Source of the DNA: Bradyrhizobium erythrophlei
GTDB lineage: Bacteria > Pseudomonadota > Alphaproteobacteria > Rhizobiales > Xanthobacteraceae
Direction of reading: 5' to 3'
Assembly: GCA_900129675.1 (NCBI GenBank)
Contig: FSRD01000001.1
Coordinates: forward strand, 2,965,501-3,029,500
Length of the DNA: 64,000 bases
The first letter of the stretch is position 1; each line of letters starts with the position of its first letter. The notes below the pieces were generated by a model. It was not told the origin of the DNA, ran no database searches, and worked only from the letters and a program-made list of their open reading frames with translations. Shown here piece after piece: positions 50,716 through 59,947 of this stretch. The translations under genes were made by a program, and so were the position numbers.

Positions 50716-51771
50716 ATGAGTACGAATCCCTACTACGGCCAGGAAGGCCATGGCCCCTACGAACTGATTGGAATCGGCAAGCTCGAACTCGAGGACGGCG
50801 GCAATATTGCCGACTGTCAGCTCGCCGTGGCGACCCACGGCACGCTGAACGCGGCGAAGGACAATGCGATCCTTGTTCCGACCTGGTATTCTGGAACCAG
50901 CAAGATCATGGAGCAGGTCTACATCGGCAACGGGCGTGCGCTCGATCCGGCGAAGTATTTCATCATCGTCGTCAACCAGATCGGAAATGGCCTTTCCACC
51001 TCACCGCACAACAGCGGTGGGGCGCAGGCCGGACCGGCGTTCCCGAAAGTGCGCATTGGCGACGACGTTCGCGCCCAGCATAAACTTCTGACCGAGAAAT
51101 ACGGTCTGAAGAGCCTCGCGCTGGTGGTCGGCGGCTCGATGGGCGCGCAGCAGACCTATGAGTGGGCCGTGCGCTATCCCGACTTCGTCAGGCGCGCCGC
51201 TCCGATCGCCGGCACGGCCAAGAACACCGAGCACGATTTCGTCTTCACCGAGACACTCTCCGAAGCGATCACATCCGATCCGGGGTTCAACGGCGGCAAG
51301 TACGGTTCGCCGGCCGATGTCGCCGCCGGGCTCAAGCGCCACGCCAAGCTGTGGACGGTGATGGGGTGGAGTACCGACTTCTTCCGCGAAGGCCGACACA
51401 AGGCGCTCGGCTTCGACTCGATGCAGACCTTCGTCGATACCTTCATGACGGGATACTTCGCGCCGATGGATCCGAACGATCTGCTGGCGATGGCGTGGAA
51501 GTGGCAACGAGGCGACGTGAGCCGCAACACCGGCGGCGATCTCGCGTCGGCGCTCGGCCGCATAATGGCGAAGACCTACGTGATGCCGATCAGTCACGAC
51601 ATGTTCTTCCCGCCGAGCGACTGCGAGGTCGAGCAGCGTCTGATCCCGGGAAGCCAGTTCCGTCCGCTGAAGAGCATCGGCGGACATCTCGGCCTGTTCG
51701 GCGTGGACCCAGAGCTGCTCGCGCAGCTTGACGCCAATCTGAACGAGCTGCTCGCGACGCCTGTGAGCTGA
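50716..51771 (+). CDS. MetX-like alpha/beta hydrolase
   Basis: A 351-residue member of the homoserine-acetyltransferase-like hydrolases. The nucleophile elbow is VVGGSMGAQQTYEW with Ser141, and the base is in IGGHLGLFGVD. The acid is probably the Asp in the SHDMFFPPSDC loop. NQIGNGLSTSPHNSGG resembles the oxyanion region of MetX. True MetX sits with methionine genes; here the partner is a Baeyer-Villiger enzyme, so ester or lactone hydrolysis is more likely than acetyl transfer. That is an inference from context. AATGGGAGAAATCCG supplies the ribosome-binding site. Confidence 0.85.
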   Translation: MSTNPYYGQEGHGPYELIGIGKLELEDGGNIADCQLAVATHGTLNAAKDNAILVPTWYSGTSKIMEQVYIGNGRALDPAKYFIIVVNQIGNGLSTSPHNSGGAQAGPAFPKVRIGDDVRAQHKLLTEKYGLKSLALVVGGSMGAQQTYEWAVRYPDFVRRAAPIAGTAKNTEHDFVFTETLSEAITSDPGFNGGKYGSPADVAAGLKRHAKLWTVMGWSTDFFREGRHKALGFDSMQTFVDTFMTGYFAPMDPNDLLAMAWKWQRGDVSRNTGGDLASALGRIMAKTYVMPISHDMFFPPSDCEVEQRLIPGSQFRPLKSIGGHLGLFGVDPELLAQLDANLNELLATPVS

Positions 51772-51803
51772 CGCGCTGGATTGACTGATCACCTGTTGCA
51801 GCT

Positions 51804-51834
51804 GAGGGCGCGAACGAAAATTGTTCACGCCCTC
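51804..51834 (+). terminator. Stem-loop after the monooxygenase-hydrolase operon
   Basis: GAGGGCGCGAAC (51804-51815) pairs with GTTCACGCCCTC (51823-51834) with one mismatch; the loop is GAAAATT. It starts 33 bases past the hydrolase stop. The following AATTCGC is not T-rich, so termination is probable rather than certain. Confidence 0.55.
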
Positions 51835-52102
51835 AATTCGCAATCGTATCGTCGTAGCGGTGCGCCTGACAGGCGCCGATCGGGAGCGGGGTCATTGATC
51901 ACCGTCGGTGCTGGTGCGAACAAGCCTCGTGGACGACGCAACTGGTAGCGAACGCCTTTGCCGACTTTTGGGAACGAAGGTCCAACTCTCATAGAGCGCC
52001 AGTAGCGCAAGGTGCCCTCGCTGATCTTGCCGCGATAGCGTTACCGTGGAATCTGAATAGAATGATCCCCTGTCCGATACCTCGTCGTGAGCGATAGGGA
52101 GC

Positions 52103-52126
52103 GACCGCTTCTGGCGCAAAGCGGTC
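52103..52126. repeat. Hairpin element GACCGCTT-ctggcgca-AAGCGGTC
   Basis: A perfect 8-bp stem with the same loop as 47730-47753; A-T replaces G-C at the second pair on both sides. It lies in the 506-base gap (51772-52277), which otherwise holds only the operon stem-loop and no gene I can support. Confidence 0.75.
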
Positions 52127-52277
52127 ATGGCCGCATATGACGCGCTTATAAATGGCCACAGCAATCAGTCTCGACTTCATATAGCGCCCGGCACATCTTC
52201 TGCGCGTCGGCCGGCTCCTAAGCCTTTGTGAGCCCCAAAATGGAAACTTAAGATACCTCGTGTCTGGCAGGCCTCAC

Positions 52278-53300
52278 ATGTTTGACCACGATTCAATCCC
52301 TGCGCGGAAATGGGCGTCAAAATTGCCCGTCTCACATACAGCTGGGCATTCTGTCCTGGCAGTTGATAGTGAGGCAACGGATGAAATTGCTGATACCTAC
52401 AACCGGGCTGGTGACGATTATGTCTCTTATGCCGACGGCGATCCTTCGCGGCCATTTGCCTTTGACGGAATGCACGCTTACGCGGATCGCTGCGTCTGGG
52501 CCGTCTTGGAGAAGAAACTAACCGACCTGCGGGCTTCCGGTGCAAGCTCGGTCAGGCTCCTCGATGCGGGTTGCGGACCGGGTACATGGCTGCGCCGACT
52601 GGTCATACGCGCACATTCGCTCGGATTCGCCAGCATTACCGCGCGTGGATTCGACATCGCACAAGCGCAAATACAACGGGCGCGGTCGGCGGCCCGAAAT
52701 CCGTCCAGCCTTCCTGGAGTGAATCTCACATTCGACGTCGCAGACCTTGCGGACCGGTTGCCGGAACCCGATGCCTCCGTCGATCTGACTCTTTGCCTGT
52801 ATAGCGCGCTCAGCCATCTGCCGGTTACACGCTTGCCGGAAATCTCACAAGAGATGGCGCGCGTCACATCGGGATATTGCATAACGACGGTCCGTCCGAT
52901 TGGCAGCACTCCAACGGCCTTTGTAGACTCGATCGAGAAAGTCCGCCGATTGAAACAAGATCACGTCAGGAACCGATGCGAAATCGACCTCAGCGACGGC
53001 CGACATATTGCATTTAGCTTTCACCAGTTTACAGCGGTCGAATTGCGAAGCTATTTCGCCGGCTGTTTCGACATCGAAGATTTGCGCGGCCTCGACCTCT
53101 TTCACAGTCGATTTATGCCGGATTCCCGGTGGAATCCCGTCTCTCCGCTCGGCGATGGTCAGCTTGCCGATGAACTGGAGCGGCTTGAGGAGGCGCATGC
53201 CTCACGCCAGGAGTTCATGGATCGCGCCACCCATCTCCTGCTCGTGGCGCGCAGCCGGCGAGCCGCTGCGCCTACCGCCTGTGTCGGTGTGTCGACTTAG
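52278..53300 (+). CDS. Class I SAM-dependent methyltransferase
   Basis: A 340-residue protein. The SAM-binding core begins with RLLDAGCGPGTWLRRL (motif I, about 88-103). The acidic residue of motif II is in ITARGFDIAQAQIQRAR. Motif IV is ASVDLTLCLYSALSHLP, like many ubiquinone/biotin-pathway and small-molecule enzymes. A 75-residue N-terminal segment is variable, and the C-terminal GDGQLADELERLEEAHASRQEFMDRATHLLLVARS (in parts) is a helical cap. The acceptor molecule is unknown. I take the ATG at 52278; a GTG six codons upstream is also in frame. It is not clearly part of the neighbouring operons. Confidence 0.85.
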   Translation: MFDHDSIPARKWASKLPVSHTAGHSVLAVDSEATDEIADTYNRAGDDYVSYADGDPSRPFAFDGMHAYADRCVWAVLEKKLTDLRASGASSVRLLDAGCGPGTWLRRLVIRAHSLGFASITARGFDIAQAQIQRARSAARNPSSLPGVNLTFDVADLADRLPEPDASVDLTLCLYSALSHLPVTRLPEISQEMARVTSGYCITTVRPIGSTPTAFVDSIEKVRRLKQDHVRNRCEIDLSDGRHIAFSFHQFTAVELRSYFAGCFDIEDLRGLDLFHSRFMPDSRWNPVSPLGDGQLADELERLEEAHASRQEFMDRATHLLLVARSRRAAAPTACVGVST

Positions 53301-53355
53301 CGCCGGCGGCTTTTGTCCAAAACCCGTATTTGTGGCCAACCGATCGGCCTCGAAC

Positions 53356-54726
53356 TCACGACGCGGCGAGGGTTCTTCGCAGGCGGGCGATCGCGCCGGG
53401 TAAACCGCGCACCTTCATGATCCGGCCCGTGATGTCGTACTCCTCGGAGAGCACGCGCGCGTTCTCATACACATCGCTGAGCAGCCCCTGTTTCGCATAC
53501 GGCAACACTAATTGGTCCTCCACCATCGCAGCTTCAAAAAACGCGATAATCGTCTCGCGAAGCGCGGCCACGTCTTCGGATGACTTCGCGGAGAGGAGGA
53601 TTGCGTCGGGGTGCCTTGCGCGGAGGGCGGCACGATCCGCCTGGCTCACGTGATCGATCTTGTTGAGGAGCAGGCGCGAGGGGACGACGTCCGCGCCGAT
53701 CTCGCGCAGCACGTTCCGGCTCACCTCCAGCTGCGATTCGTGCGTGGGATCGGACGCGTCAACGACGAACAGCAGGAGCGATGCTTCGAGCGCTTCGGCG
53801 AGCGTGGATCGGAACGACGCAACGAGATCGTGCGGCAGTTTCTTAATGAATCCGACCGTGTCGGAAATGAGCACGCGCGGCTTTGCCGCGGGCTGCAGAG
53901 CGCGCACCGTCGTGTCAAGCGTCGCGAAGAGCTTGTCCGCGATCAGTACCTCGCTACCCGTCAGCGCTCGCATGAGCGATGACTTGCCTGCGTTCGTGTA
54001 GCCGACCAGTGCGACCCGGAGCTGATCGCGACGAGCGGAGCGGCGCTCGTCGTTGTCTCGCTGGATATCCTCCAGCTGCTCCTTAAGCTCCGCGAGGCGA
54101 TCGCGGATCTTGCGTCGATCGAGTTCGAGATCGGACTCGCCCGCGCCGTAGCCTTGCTGCCGCTCGCCGCCCGTCGACGATTCCCGCAGGCGTGGCGCAA
54201 TGTACTTCAACCGCGCCATCTCAACCTGCAACTTCGCCTCGCGGCTATGCGCGTGACGATGGAAAATCTCTACGATCACTCCGGTTCGATCAAGTACTTG
54301 CGCGCCGGTCGCACGCTCGATGTTGCGTGCTTGGCTCGGCGAGATGTCATGATCGACGATCACGAACTCCGGCTTCGGCGGCGCCTTCAGATCAGGCTCA
54401 ATCTGCGCGGCGTTAGACTTCTTCCCGTCGGCGTATTCAAAGCGCTCGCGCGCCTTTGACTTCCGGGGTAAAGCCATCGATCCGACGACGCCCGTCCCGC
54501 GGGTAATCGCCGCGAGTTCCTCAAGCCGCCCCTTGCCGAGCACCGTCCCGCGGTCGATCTCGTCTCGCTTCTGCGATAATGTTCCGACGACCTCGTAACC
54601 GAGCGTCATCACCAGGCGGCTCAACTCTTCAATGCTCGCGGCATGCGCGACGTCATCGACATCCGGGATCTGGACGCCGACGAGAATCGCACGCGGAATG
54701 GGCGGTACAGTTTCCATGATTGCCAT
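53356..54726 (-). CDS. hflX: HflX-type GTPase, atypical copy
   Basis: A 456-residue translational GTPase that in E. coli splits stalled or stress-damaged 70S ribosomes. The G domain has G1 VALVGYTNAGKSSLMRAL, G3 ISDTVGF, G4 LLNKIDHV and G5 LLSAKSS. The N-terminal HflX domain has GTLSQKRDEIDRGTVLGKGRLEEL, and the coiled-coil region is KIRDRLAELKEQLEDIQRDNDERR (in parts). An insertion of about 30 residues after the VVGSMALPRKSKARERFEYADG segment is unusual and reminds me of HflX proteins outside the alphaproteobacteria. The canonical rhizobial hflX stands beside hfq, which is absent here, so this is probably a second, acquired copy. AGGAGA precedes the ATG. It is alone. Confidence 0.92.
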   Translation of the reverse strand: MAIMETVPPIPRAILVGVQIPDVDDVAHAASIEELSRLVMTLGYEVVGTLSQKRDEIDRGTVLGKGRLEELAAITRGTGVVGSMALPRKSKARERFEYADGKKSNAAQIEPDLKAPPKPEFVIVDHDISPSQARNIERATGAQVLDRTGVIVEIFHRHAHSREAKLQVEMARLKYIAPRLRESSTGGERQQGYGAGESDLELDRRKIRDRLAELKEQLEDIQRDNDERRSARRDQLRVALVGYTNAGKSSLMRALTGSEVLIADKLFATLDTTVRALQPAAKPRVLISDTVGFIKKLPHDLVASFRSTLAEALEASLLLFVVDASDPTHESQLEVSRNVLREIGADVVPSRLLLNKIDHVSQADRAALRARHPDAILLSAKSSEDVAALRETIIAFFEAAMVEDQLVLPYAKQGLLSDVYENARVLSEEYDITGRIMKVRGLPGAIARLRRTLAAS

Positions 54727-54867
54727 TTGGCATTCTCCTGTGCATGACTGCCGCCGCGACAGCGACGACGGGGCCGCCTCTTGTTACGTCCGGCCCATGC
54801 CTAACACGTTTTCGCGATGGCACAGGCGGCCGGGCCGCCCGTCTAGCCGCAGGAGGATGACGGCAGG

Positions 54868-55314
54868 TTATGCGGCTTTGCGGATCGGATTCATTTCGCG
54901 TCGCCGCGCCAAAACGGCGCAGCCGCATTCATGGACCGTTCCGTCCTCAACGACAAATCCGCGCCCTTCCAGCGAAAGGCGAAGGGTTTCGTTAGCCGAG
55001 GCCTTTTGAGGATCAACCCAGACGACCAGCACACCGGTGGGGCTCAAGAACTCCACCAGCCAATCAAGCGCGACCTCCAGAGTTTTGAACGTGCGCCGGC
55101 GCCAGTCAACCAACGCTACGCCGTATTGCCCGGCCGGATGGCCGCAGTTTGCCGTGGCGGCCGCGCGAGCATAGCCGCGGCGATGCAGCTCCAACATCAG
55201 CTCGACGGCCCTGGACCCCGCTACGACGATTCGGTGCTGCTTGGAGCAGCCTGCAAGCGCAATCATCGGTTCAACGATGCGGTCGCCTACGGGAGTGGCA
55301 CGAGAGGGAGCCAT
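54868..55314 (-). CDS. Conserved orphan protein
   Basis: A 148-residue protein I recognise only as a hypothetical of Bradyrhizobium type. It has alternating beta/alpha segments: HRIVVAGSRAVELMLELHRRG, AAATANCGHPAGQYGVALVD, LEVALDWLVEFLSPTGVLVVWVD and LRLSLEGRGFVVEDGTVHECG. This resembles the second half of a Rossmann-type methyltransferase fold, but no SAM motif is visible, so function is unassigned. Three Cys residues (in GCSKQ, ANCGH and ECGCA) stand out. The ATG at 55314 has only a weak ribosome-binding site. It reads leftward into the hflX upstream region. Confidence 0.65.
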   Translation of the reverse strand: MAPSRATPVGDRIVEPMIALAGCSKQHRIVVAGSRAVELMLELHRRGYARAAATANCGHPAGQYGVALVDWRRRTFKTLEVALDWLVEFLSPTGVLVVWVDPQKASANETLRLSLEGRGFVVEDGTVHECGCAVLARRREMNPIRKAA

Positions 55315-55883
55315 GACGTCACCATTTTGATCTGGTTACTGGAGCTGCGCGGGACTAGGCGGCCGGCATCGGCCAGGCATCGCCCGCGAGCCCGTTTATC
55401 GAACGTTGAGTGATCGCTGTCGCGAGGCCTGCTAACTTTTGAAAAGCAGACATGGATGACAGCGTTTGCAAGATACAAAAGGCGCCATAAAGAATCGAGA
55501 TGGACGAAAAAGCTACGATATAGGGACCGCATCAATTGCTGGCGGATTTCAAGGATTCGAGTGAATGGCGCGGCTAGCGAACAGTAAGACGAGCATATGG
55601 CGATCGACTGCGGTAGCCTGGAGTCACATCGAATTCCTATAACGTCGTCATTGTTCCACTCTCGACAACCTATGCGCGGGCTGGCACCTCACCGCCTGAC
55701 AAAGGCGAGGAGAGCCGCCGCTCTGGCAGAACTTCTCGGCAAGCTGCGTGATCTCGGTGAAGGCGAACCGAATACGATTATCTGGAGGAGGAGCGGCTAC
55801 CGAAAGCCGTATCATCGCGGTGTCCACCATTACTATGGAAGATGACGCTAACGGTGCACCACATCTGGAGCCTGGTGCGTATG
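55315..55883. other. Gene-poor stretch
   Basis: About 570 bases with lower GC than the neighbours and only short, unconvincing reading frames on both strands. A weak inverted pair is near 55590, but no RNA gene or repeat is clear. It may be decayed coding DNA. Confidence 0.5.
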
Positions 55884-56093
55884 TCAGTTTGGTCTCGGGC
55901 CAGGAAGCCCCGCAAGCTTTTCGCCAAAGCTGTCATAGACGTATCGCCGAAAGTTGATCGGCGTCGGCGGCTCGCGGCTCGAACGCAGGTTGCCGATGGT
56001 GATATCTTTCGCGCCGCGCGCCTGGATGTTCACAACCGGCGGACGGAGTTCGACCGGTTCATCGACGGCAAACCAGTCGACTAAACGCAGCAT
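55884..56093 (-). CDS. Possible small protein (69 aa)
   Basis: An ATG at 56093 with GGAAAGAAGCAT just upstream on the minus strand opens 69 codons: [20 protein letters not shown], then [20 protein letters not shown] and a C-terminus with [14 protein letters not shown]. The first half has balanced, beta-like composition, which is why I list it. I recognise no family, and it lies in the leader region of the opposite-strand fumC, so chance is a real alternative. Confidence 0.3.
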   Translation of the reverse strand: MLRLVDWFAVDEPVELRPPVVNIQARGAKDITIGNLRSSREPPTPINFRRYVYDSFGEKLAGLPGPRPN

Positions 56094-56259
56094 ATGCTTC
56101 TTTCCGTTTCCGGAGGCCTGCCTGAAAGGGCGCGGCCGGGTCGTGACGTTCGTATTCCAAAACCACCCGCAGCAACATCGACGTCGTGATCAACCTGGTT
56201 TGAAGCAAGTCTTTGCCTCGCTTTATCGACGCCTTTCGAAGAGCAAAGGAGAGAGACCT

Positions 56260-57681
56260 ATGACCAGCACGAGGAAAGAGACCGACAGCCTCGGCGTCGT
56301 CGAAGTACCCGCCGACAGGCTCTGGGGCGCTCAAACCCAGCGTTCCCTCGAACATTTCAGCATCGGCAAGGACCTGATTCCTCGCGAGATCATCACGGCT
56401 TACGCCACCCTGAAGAAAGCCGCCGCCATCGCGAACCACGACGGCAAGCGGCTTGACGATCAACGCTATAACCTGATTGCTCAGACCTGCGACGAGATCC
56501 TGGCCGGCCAGCATCACGACATGTTTCCCCTGCATGTCTGGATGACGGGCAGCGGCACCCAGTTCAACATGAACGTCAACGAAGTGATCTCCAACCGGTG
56601 TTGCCAGCTTGCCGGCACTCCCCTCGGAAGCCACGCGCCAGTCCATCCCAACGACCACGTCAACATGGCGCAGTCGTCGAACGACTCGTTCCCTTCGGCC
56701 ATGTGCATCGCCGCGGCCGTGAACGTGAAAGAGCGGCTTGTTCCAGCGGTGACCGCGCTGCGCGACGCGATTGCCGCGAAATCGCAGGAGTGGGACGACA
56801 TCATCAAGATCGGGCGCACCCACATGCAGGACGCCACTCCGCTGACATTAGGCCAGGAATGGTCGGGCTATGCCGGCATGCTGTCGGACAATCTGGAGCG
56901 GATCGAAGCCGCTTTATCGGGTGTATACCGATTGGCGCTCGGCGGTACGGCCGTCGGCACCGGCATCAACTCGGCGCCGGGCTTTGCCGAAGCGGCGGCG
57001 GCGCAAATTGCCAGGCTTACCGGCTTGCCTTTCGTCACCGCGACCAACAAGTTCACCGTGCAGGGCGCTCACGATGCGCAGGTTCAGCTCTCGGGAACGC
57101 TACGGACGCTTGCGGTGTCGCTCTACAAGATCGCCAATGACATCAGGCTGATGTCGTGCGGTCCCCGCGCCGGATTTGCAGAACTGAAAATTCCGGAGAA
57201 CGAACCGGGCTCCTCGATCATGCCGGGCAAGGTCAATCCGACCCAGTGCGAGGCACTGGCGATGATTGCCGTGCAGGTAATGGCCAATGACGTCGCGGTT
57301 GGTTTCGGCGGCGCCGGCGGCTACCTCGAAATGAACGTCTACAAGCCGCTGATCATCTTCAACATTACCCATTCCACTACGATCATGACCGACGGCTGTA
57401 CCAACTTCCGCAAGTTCCTGATCGAAGGTACCGAGCCCAACCTGAAGAAGATCAACGAATACGTCGAACGCTCGCTGATGCTGGTGACCGCGCTTTCGCC
57501 GGTCATCGGCTATGACAAGGCGTCGAAGATTGCACACTACGCGATGGACAACGATCTCACGTTGAAGGCGGCGGCCCTGAAATTGGGCTTTGTTACGGAA
57601 GCCGAATTCGATCGGGTCGTCGATCCCCGGAAAATGGTGAAGCCATACGTGGCAGGCGCATCGACGGCACACGCGGCCTGA
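56260..57681 (+). CDS. fumC: Class II fumarase
   Basis: A 473-residue iron-independent fumarase of the TCA cycle, interconverting fumarate and malate as a homotetramer. The superfamily signature [16 protein letters not shown] is present at about 318-333, supplying the catalytic Ser loop. [18 protein letters not shown] and [18 protein letters not shown] (substrate-binding segments) and [19 protein letters not shown] are intact. The ATG at 56260 has AAAGGAGAG upstream; the longer open frame has no fumarase similarity. It is followed by a ThrE-type exporter gene 84 bases away on the same strand. A malic enzyme gene is 4 kb downstream, giving two malate-metabolising enzymes nearby. Confidence 0.96.
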   Translation: MTSTRKETDSLGVVEVPADRLWGAQTQRSLEHFSIGKDLIPREIITAYATLKKAAAIANHDGKRLDDQRYNLIAQTCDEILAGQHHDMFPLHVWMTGSGTQFNMNVNEVISNRCCQLAGTPLGSHAPVHPNDHVNMAQSSNDSFPSAMCIAAAVNVKERLVPAVTALRDAIAAKSQEWDDIIKIGRTHMQDATPLTLGQEWSGYAGMLSDNLERIEAALSGVYRLALGGTAVGTGINSAPGFAEAAAAQIARLTGLPFVTATNKFTVQGAHDAQVQLSGTLRTLAVSLYKIANDIRLMSCGPRAGFAELKIPENEPGSSIMPGKVNPTQCEALAMIAVQVMANDVAVGFGGAGGYLEMNVYKPLIIFNITHSTTIMTDGCTNFRKFLIEGTEPNLKKINEYVERSLMLVTALSPVIGYDKASKIAHYAMDNDLTLKAAALKLGFVTEAEFDRVVDPRKMVKPYVAGASTAHAA

Positions 57682-57751
57682 ACACCGGAACTCACGAGGT
57701 CGGAGCCGGCGCCAATCGTTCGGGCCGGCTCAGACCAGAGCACAGATAGAT

Positions 57752-57764
57752 GGGAGAAGCTCCC
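57752..57764 (+). promoter_or_regulatory. Hairpin carrying the exporter's Shine-Dalgarno
   Basis: GGGAG-AAG-CTCCC is a 5-bp stem with a 3-base loop ending one base before the ATG at 57765. The stem contains the GGGAGA ribosome-binding site. If translation starts at 57750 instead, this is coding sequence. Confidence 0.35.
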
Positions 57765-59042
57765 ATGATTTCCGATGAGCGGTGCAATCTTGCCCTTACC
57801 TTCGCGCGGACACTGTTCATCAACGGACAAGCCACGGATCAGACTGTGGCCGCGGCGGAACGTCTCGGTCGCGCGCTAGACCTGCACGTGACTGTGATGG
57901 CGCGCTGGGGCGAACTACAACTTCAGTCCGCTAGCGACGCCACTCCATTCTGCCAGGTACCGGCCGATCCTGCCGGCGTGGATATGGACCGCGTAGCTTC
58001 GACGATGCGCGCGATAGAGGATGTCGAGTCCGGGCGACTGGCGCCGGACGCCGCAATGAAGGAGATCAGCGTGATCTCGCGGGCGCCGCCGGCTCCAACA
58101 TGGCTTTTCGCGTTTGCAGCGGCCGCCGGCGCCGTGGCGCTGTCGGTGATCTTCGGCGTTGGCCATTTCCTTCCCGCGGTACTGATATTCGTGAGTGCCG
58201 GGGCGGGCGCCATTCTGCGCCGCGCCCTCGCGCAGTTGAGTGGAAACTATTTCATTCAGCCATTCGGCGCGGCGATTCTTGCTGGGCTTATCGGCGCGCT
58301 GGCGGTCCGCTACGACCTGAGCTCGTCGCTGCGCCTCGTCGCGGTCTGCCCATGCATGGTGCTGGTGCCGGGACCGCACTTCCTCAACGGCGCCCTGGAC
58401 CTCATCAGTGGCCGTATCCATCTTGGCGCCGCCCGGTTGCTCTATGCCGGCCTTATCGTCGTCGCGATCTCGACCGGATTGATACTTGGCCTGTCGTTGC
58501 TTGGCGCCTCCCTGCCGGTCGATGCGCCGGGGCGAACTGTTCCTTTGTGGCAGGACGTCATAGCCGCCGGTGTCGCGGTCGCGTCCTACAGCGTTTTCTT
58601 CTCGACGCCGTTGAACATGCTGCCCTGGCCGGTGGCGGTGGGCATGCTGGCCCACGCGCTGCGGTGGGTTGCACTCAGCGTGTTCGGTTTTGGCGTTGCA
58701 GCCGGCGCGCTGATCGCTTGTATCGTCGTCGGACTGATCCTCACTCCCGTCTCGCGCCGCACCCACATGCCCTTCGCAGCCATCGGCTTTGCCTCCGTGG
58801 TGTCGATGATACCCGGCGTCTACCTCTTCAGAATGACGAGCGGGCTTGTGCAATTAGCCGGTGGCTCAGAGCCGACGTTGCAGCTGATCAGCGCCACGAT
58901 TGCGGACGGCATGACTGCATCAATCATCATTTTGGCGATGAGCCTGGGCCTCATCATTCCCAAGATGATTGTCGATCATCTCGGCAACCGGTCAAGGCAA
59001 GCAAAAGCTGTGGGAGTGGCCGAACATGTCAACGCTCGCTAG
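57765..59042 (+). CDS. ThrE-type threonine/serine exporter family protein
   Basis: A 425-residue protein joining a DUF1212-like cytosolic N-terminal domain (about 1-105, [30 protein letters not shown] in parts) to about ten membrane helices of the ThrE/DUF3815 type. [20 protein letters not shown] after a [10 protein letters not shown] turn and the C-terminal [20 protein letters not shown] are family marks. In Corynebacterium ThrE exports threonine and serine by proton exchange; the substrate here is assumed from that. The start at 57765 has GGGAGA just upstream; an ATG five codons earlier is also in frame. It overlaps the next gene by 17 bases. Confidence 0.86.
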   Translation: MISDERCNLALTFARTLFINGQATDQTVAAAERLGRALDLHVTVMARWGELQLQSASDATPFCQVPADPAGVDMDRVASTMRAIEDVESGRLAPDAAMKEISVISRAPPAPTWLFAFAAAAGAVALSVIFGVGHFLPAVLIFVSAGAGAILRRALAQLSGNYFIQPFGAAILAGLIGALAVRYDLSSSLRLVAVCPCMVLVPGPHFLNGALDLISGRIHLGAARLLYAGLIVVAISTGLILGLSLLGASLPVDAPGRTVPLWQDVIAAGVAVASYSVFFSTPLNMLPWPVAVGMLAHALRWVALSVFGFGVAAGALIACIVVGLILTPVSRRTHMPFAAIGFASVVSMIPGVYLFRMTSGLVQLAGGSEPTLQLISATIADGMTASIIILAMSLGLIIPKMIVDHLGNRSRQAKAVGVAEHVNAR

Positions 59043-59757
59043 AAATTCCGCCGCACTCGGAAACTGGGCCGCTCCGGCGGACGAGACGGCAGAGCTGTCG
59101 CGCCTGGAAGCGCGGCTGCCCGCTTTGCTCAGTGTCATCGCGGGAATGGTCGACCTCACGGGCTTTTTTACCCTGGGCCATGTATTCACCGCCCATGTCA
59201 CCGGCAATCTTGTGGTCGCTGCCGCTGCGGCGGTGCATGGCGGTCCGTTCAACCCGGCGCAAATCCTGGCTATTCCCGTCTTTATGGTGGCCGTGGCGAC
59301 TGTTTGGCTGATCGCCCAGGCCTCGGATCGACGCGGACCGAGCCTGGCGCGGCTGTTGCTCCTGGTTCAATTTCTGCTGCTCGCCGCGGTGCTGATTCTC
59401 AGCATCATCACGAGGCCGTCGGCCGATCCGCAGGGAGTAGCGGCCGGCATTGCCGTGATGATCGCGGTCGCCGCAATGGCCTGCCAGTACGCACTGCTTC
59501 GCCTGGCGATACCGGGTGCCGTTTCGACAGCGGTCATGACCGGCAATTTGACCAATACCGTCTTGTCGCTGATGGATTTGCTGTCGAAGCACCGTGCCTT
59601 GCTGCCAGTCGATGCCGGCCGCTTAAGCAGATCCTGGCATCTTCTCCTGGGCTTTCTGCTCGGCTGTGTCGTGAGTGCCTCCGCTGTCTCCGTGCTTGGA
59701 GATTGGGCCTGGTCATTGCCGGTGGTACTGTCCGCTTTGGCAATCGCGATACGGTAG
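59026..59757 (+). CDS. DUF1275 (YoaK-like) membrane protein
   Basis: A 243-residue protein with about six or seven helices. The family core is [29 protein letters not shown] (about 36-64), with the conserved D, G-H-V-F-x-A-H-x-T-G-N pattern, and [17 protein letters not shown] in the second half repeats the T-G-N motif. The function of DUF1275/YoaK is not established; a transporter role is inferred from the fold. The ATG at 59026 lies inside the exporter gene's end and has GGGAG nine bases upstream, so the pair is translationally linked. Confidence 0.87.
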   Translation: MSTLARNSAALGNWAAPADETAELSRLEARLPALLSVIAGMVDLTGFFTLGHVFTAHVTGNLVVAAAAAVHGGPFNPAQILAIPVFMVAVATVWLIAQASDRRGPSLARLLLLVQFLLLAAVLILSIITRPSADPQGVAAGIAVMIAVAAMACQYALLRLAIPGAVSTAVMTGNLTNTVLSLMDLLSKHRALLPVDAGRLSRSWHLLLGFLLGCVVSASAVSVLGDWAWSLPVVLSALAIAIR

Positions 59758-59835
59758 GAGAGGGGGTTCGCAGAGGTATCCGTTACCGCTGCTCGATGAC
59801 CAGGCAACGCATCCTGCCTGCGCAGGGGCGGATTG

Positions 59836-59880
59836 AGCCCAACGGGTCCGCGCACGGCGCGGCCCGATGACAGGCTCCGG
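59836..59880. repeat. Intergenic repeat fragment (GAGCCCAACGGGTCCGCGC...)
   Basis: GAGCCCAACGGGTCCGCGCA, CGGCGCGGCCCGATGACAGG and CTCCG resemble the interior of the inverted-repeat element at 23628 (GAGCCAACGGCTCGCGCG). It lies after the DUF1275 gene. Confidence 0.45.
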
Positions 59881-59947
59881 CGTAATCCGCCAACTCAGTG
59901 TCTTTTTGCGGCGGATTGCGCTGATGCACCCTCACGCGTGTCGTCGT

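Noticed and set aside
51892..52164. A 90-codon reverse frame in the gap after the MetX-like gene
   Set aside because: Part of it translates the hairpin element, there is no ribosome-binding site, and it has no protein-like pattern.
39228..52278. The PHA/BVMO region as a classical genomic island
   Set aside because: No integrase, transposase, tRNA attachment site or flanking direct repeats were seen; acquisition is possible but not shown by the window.
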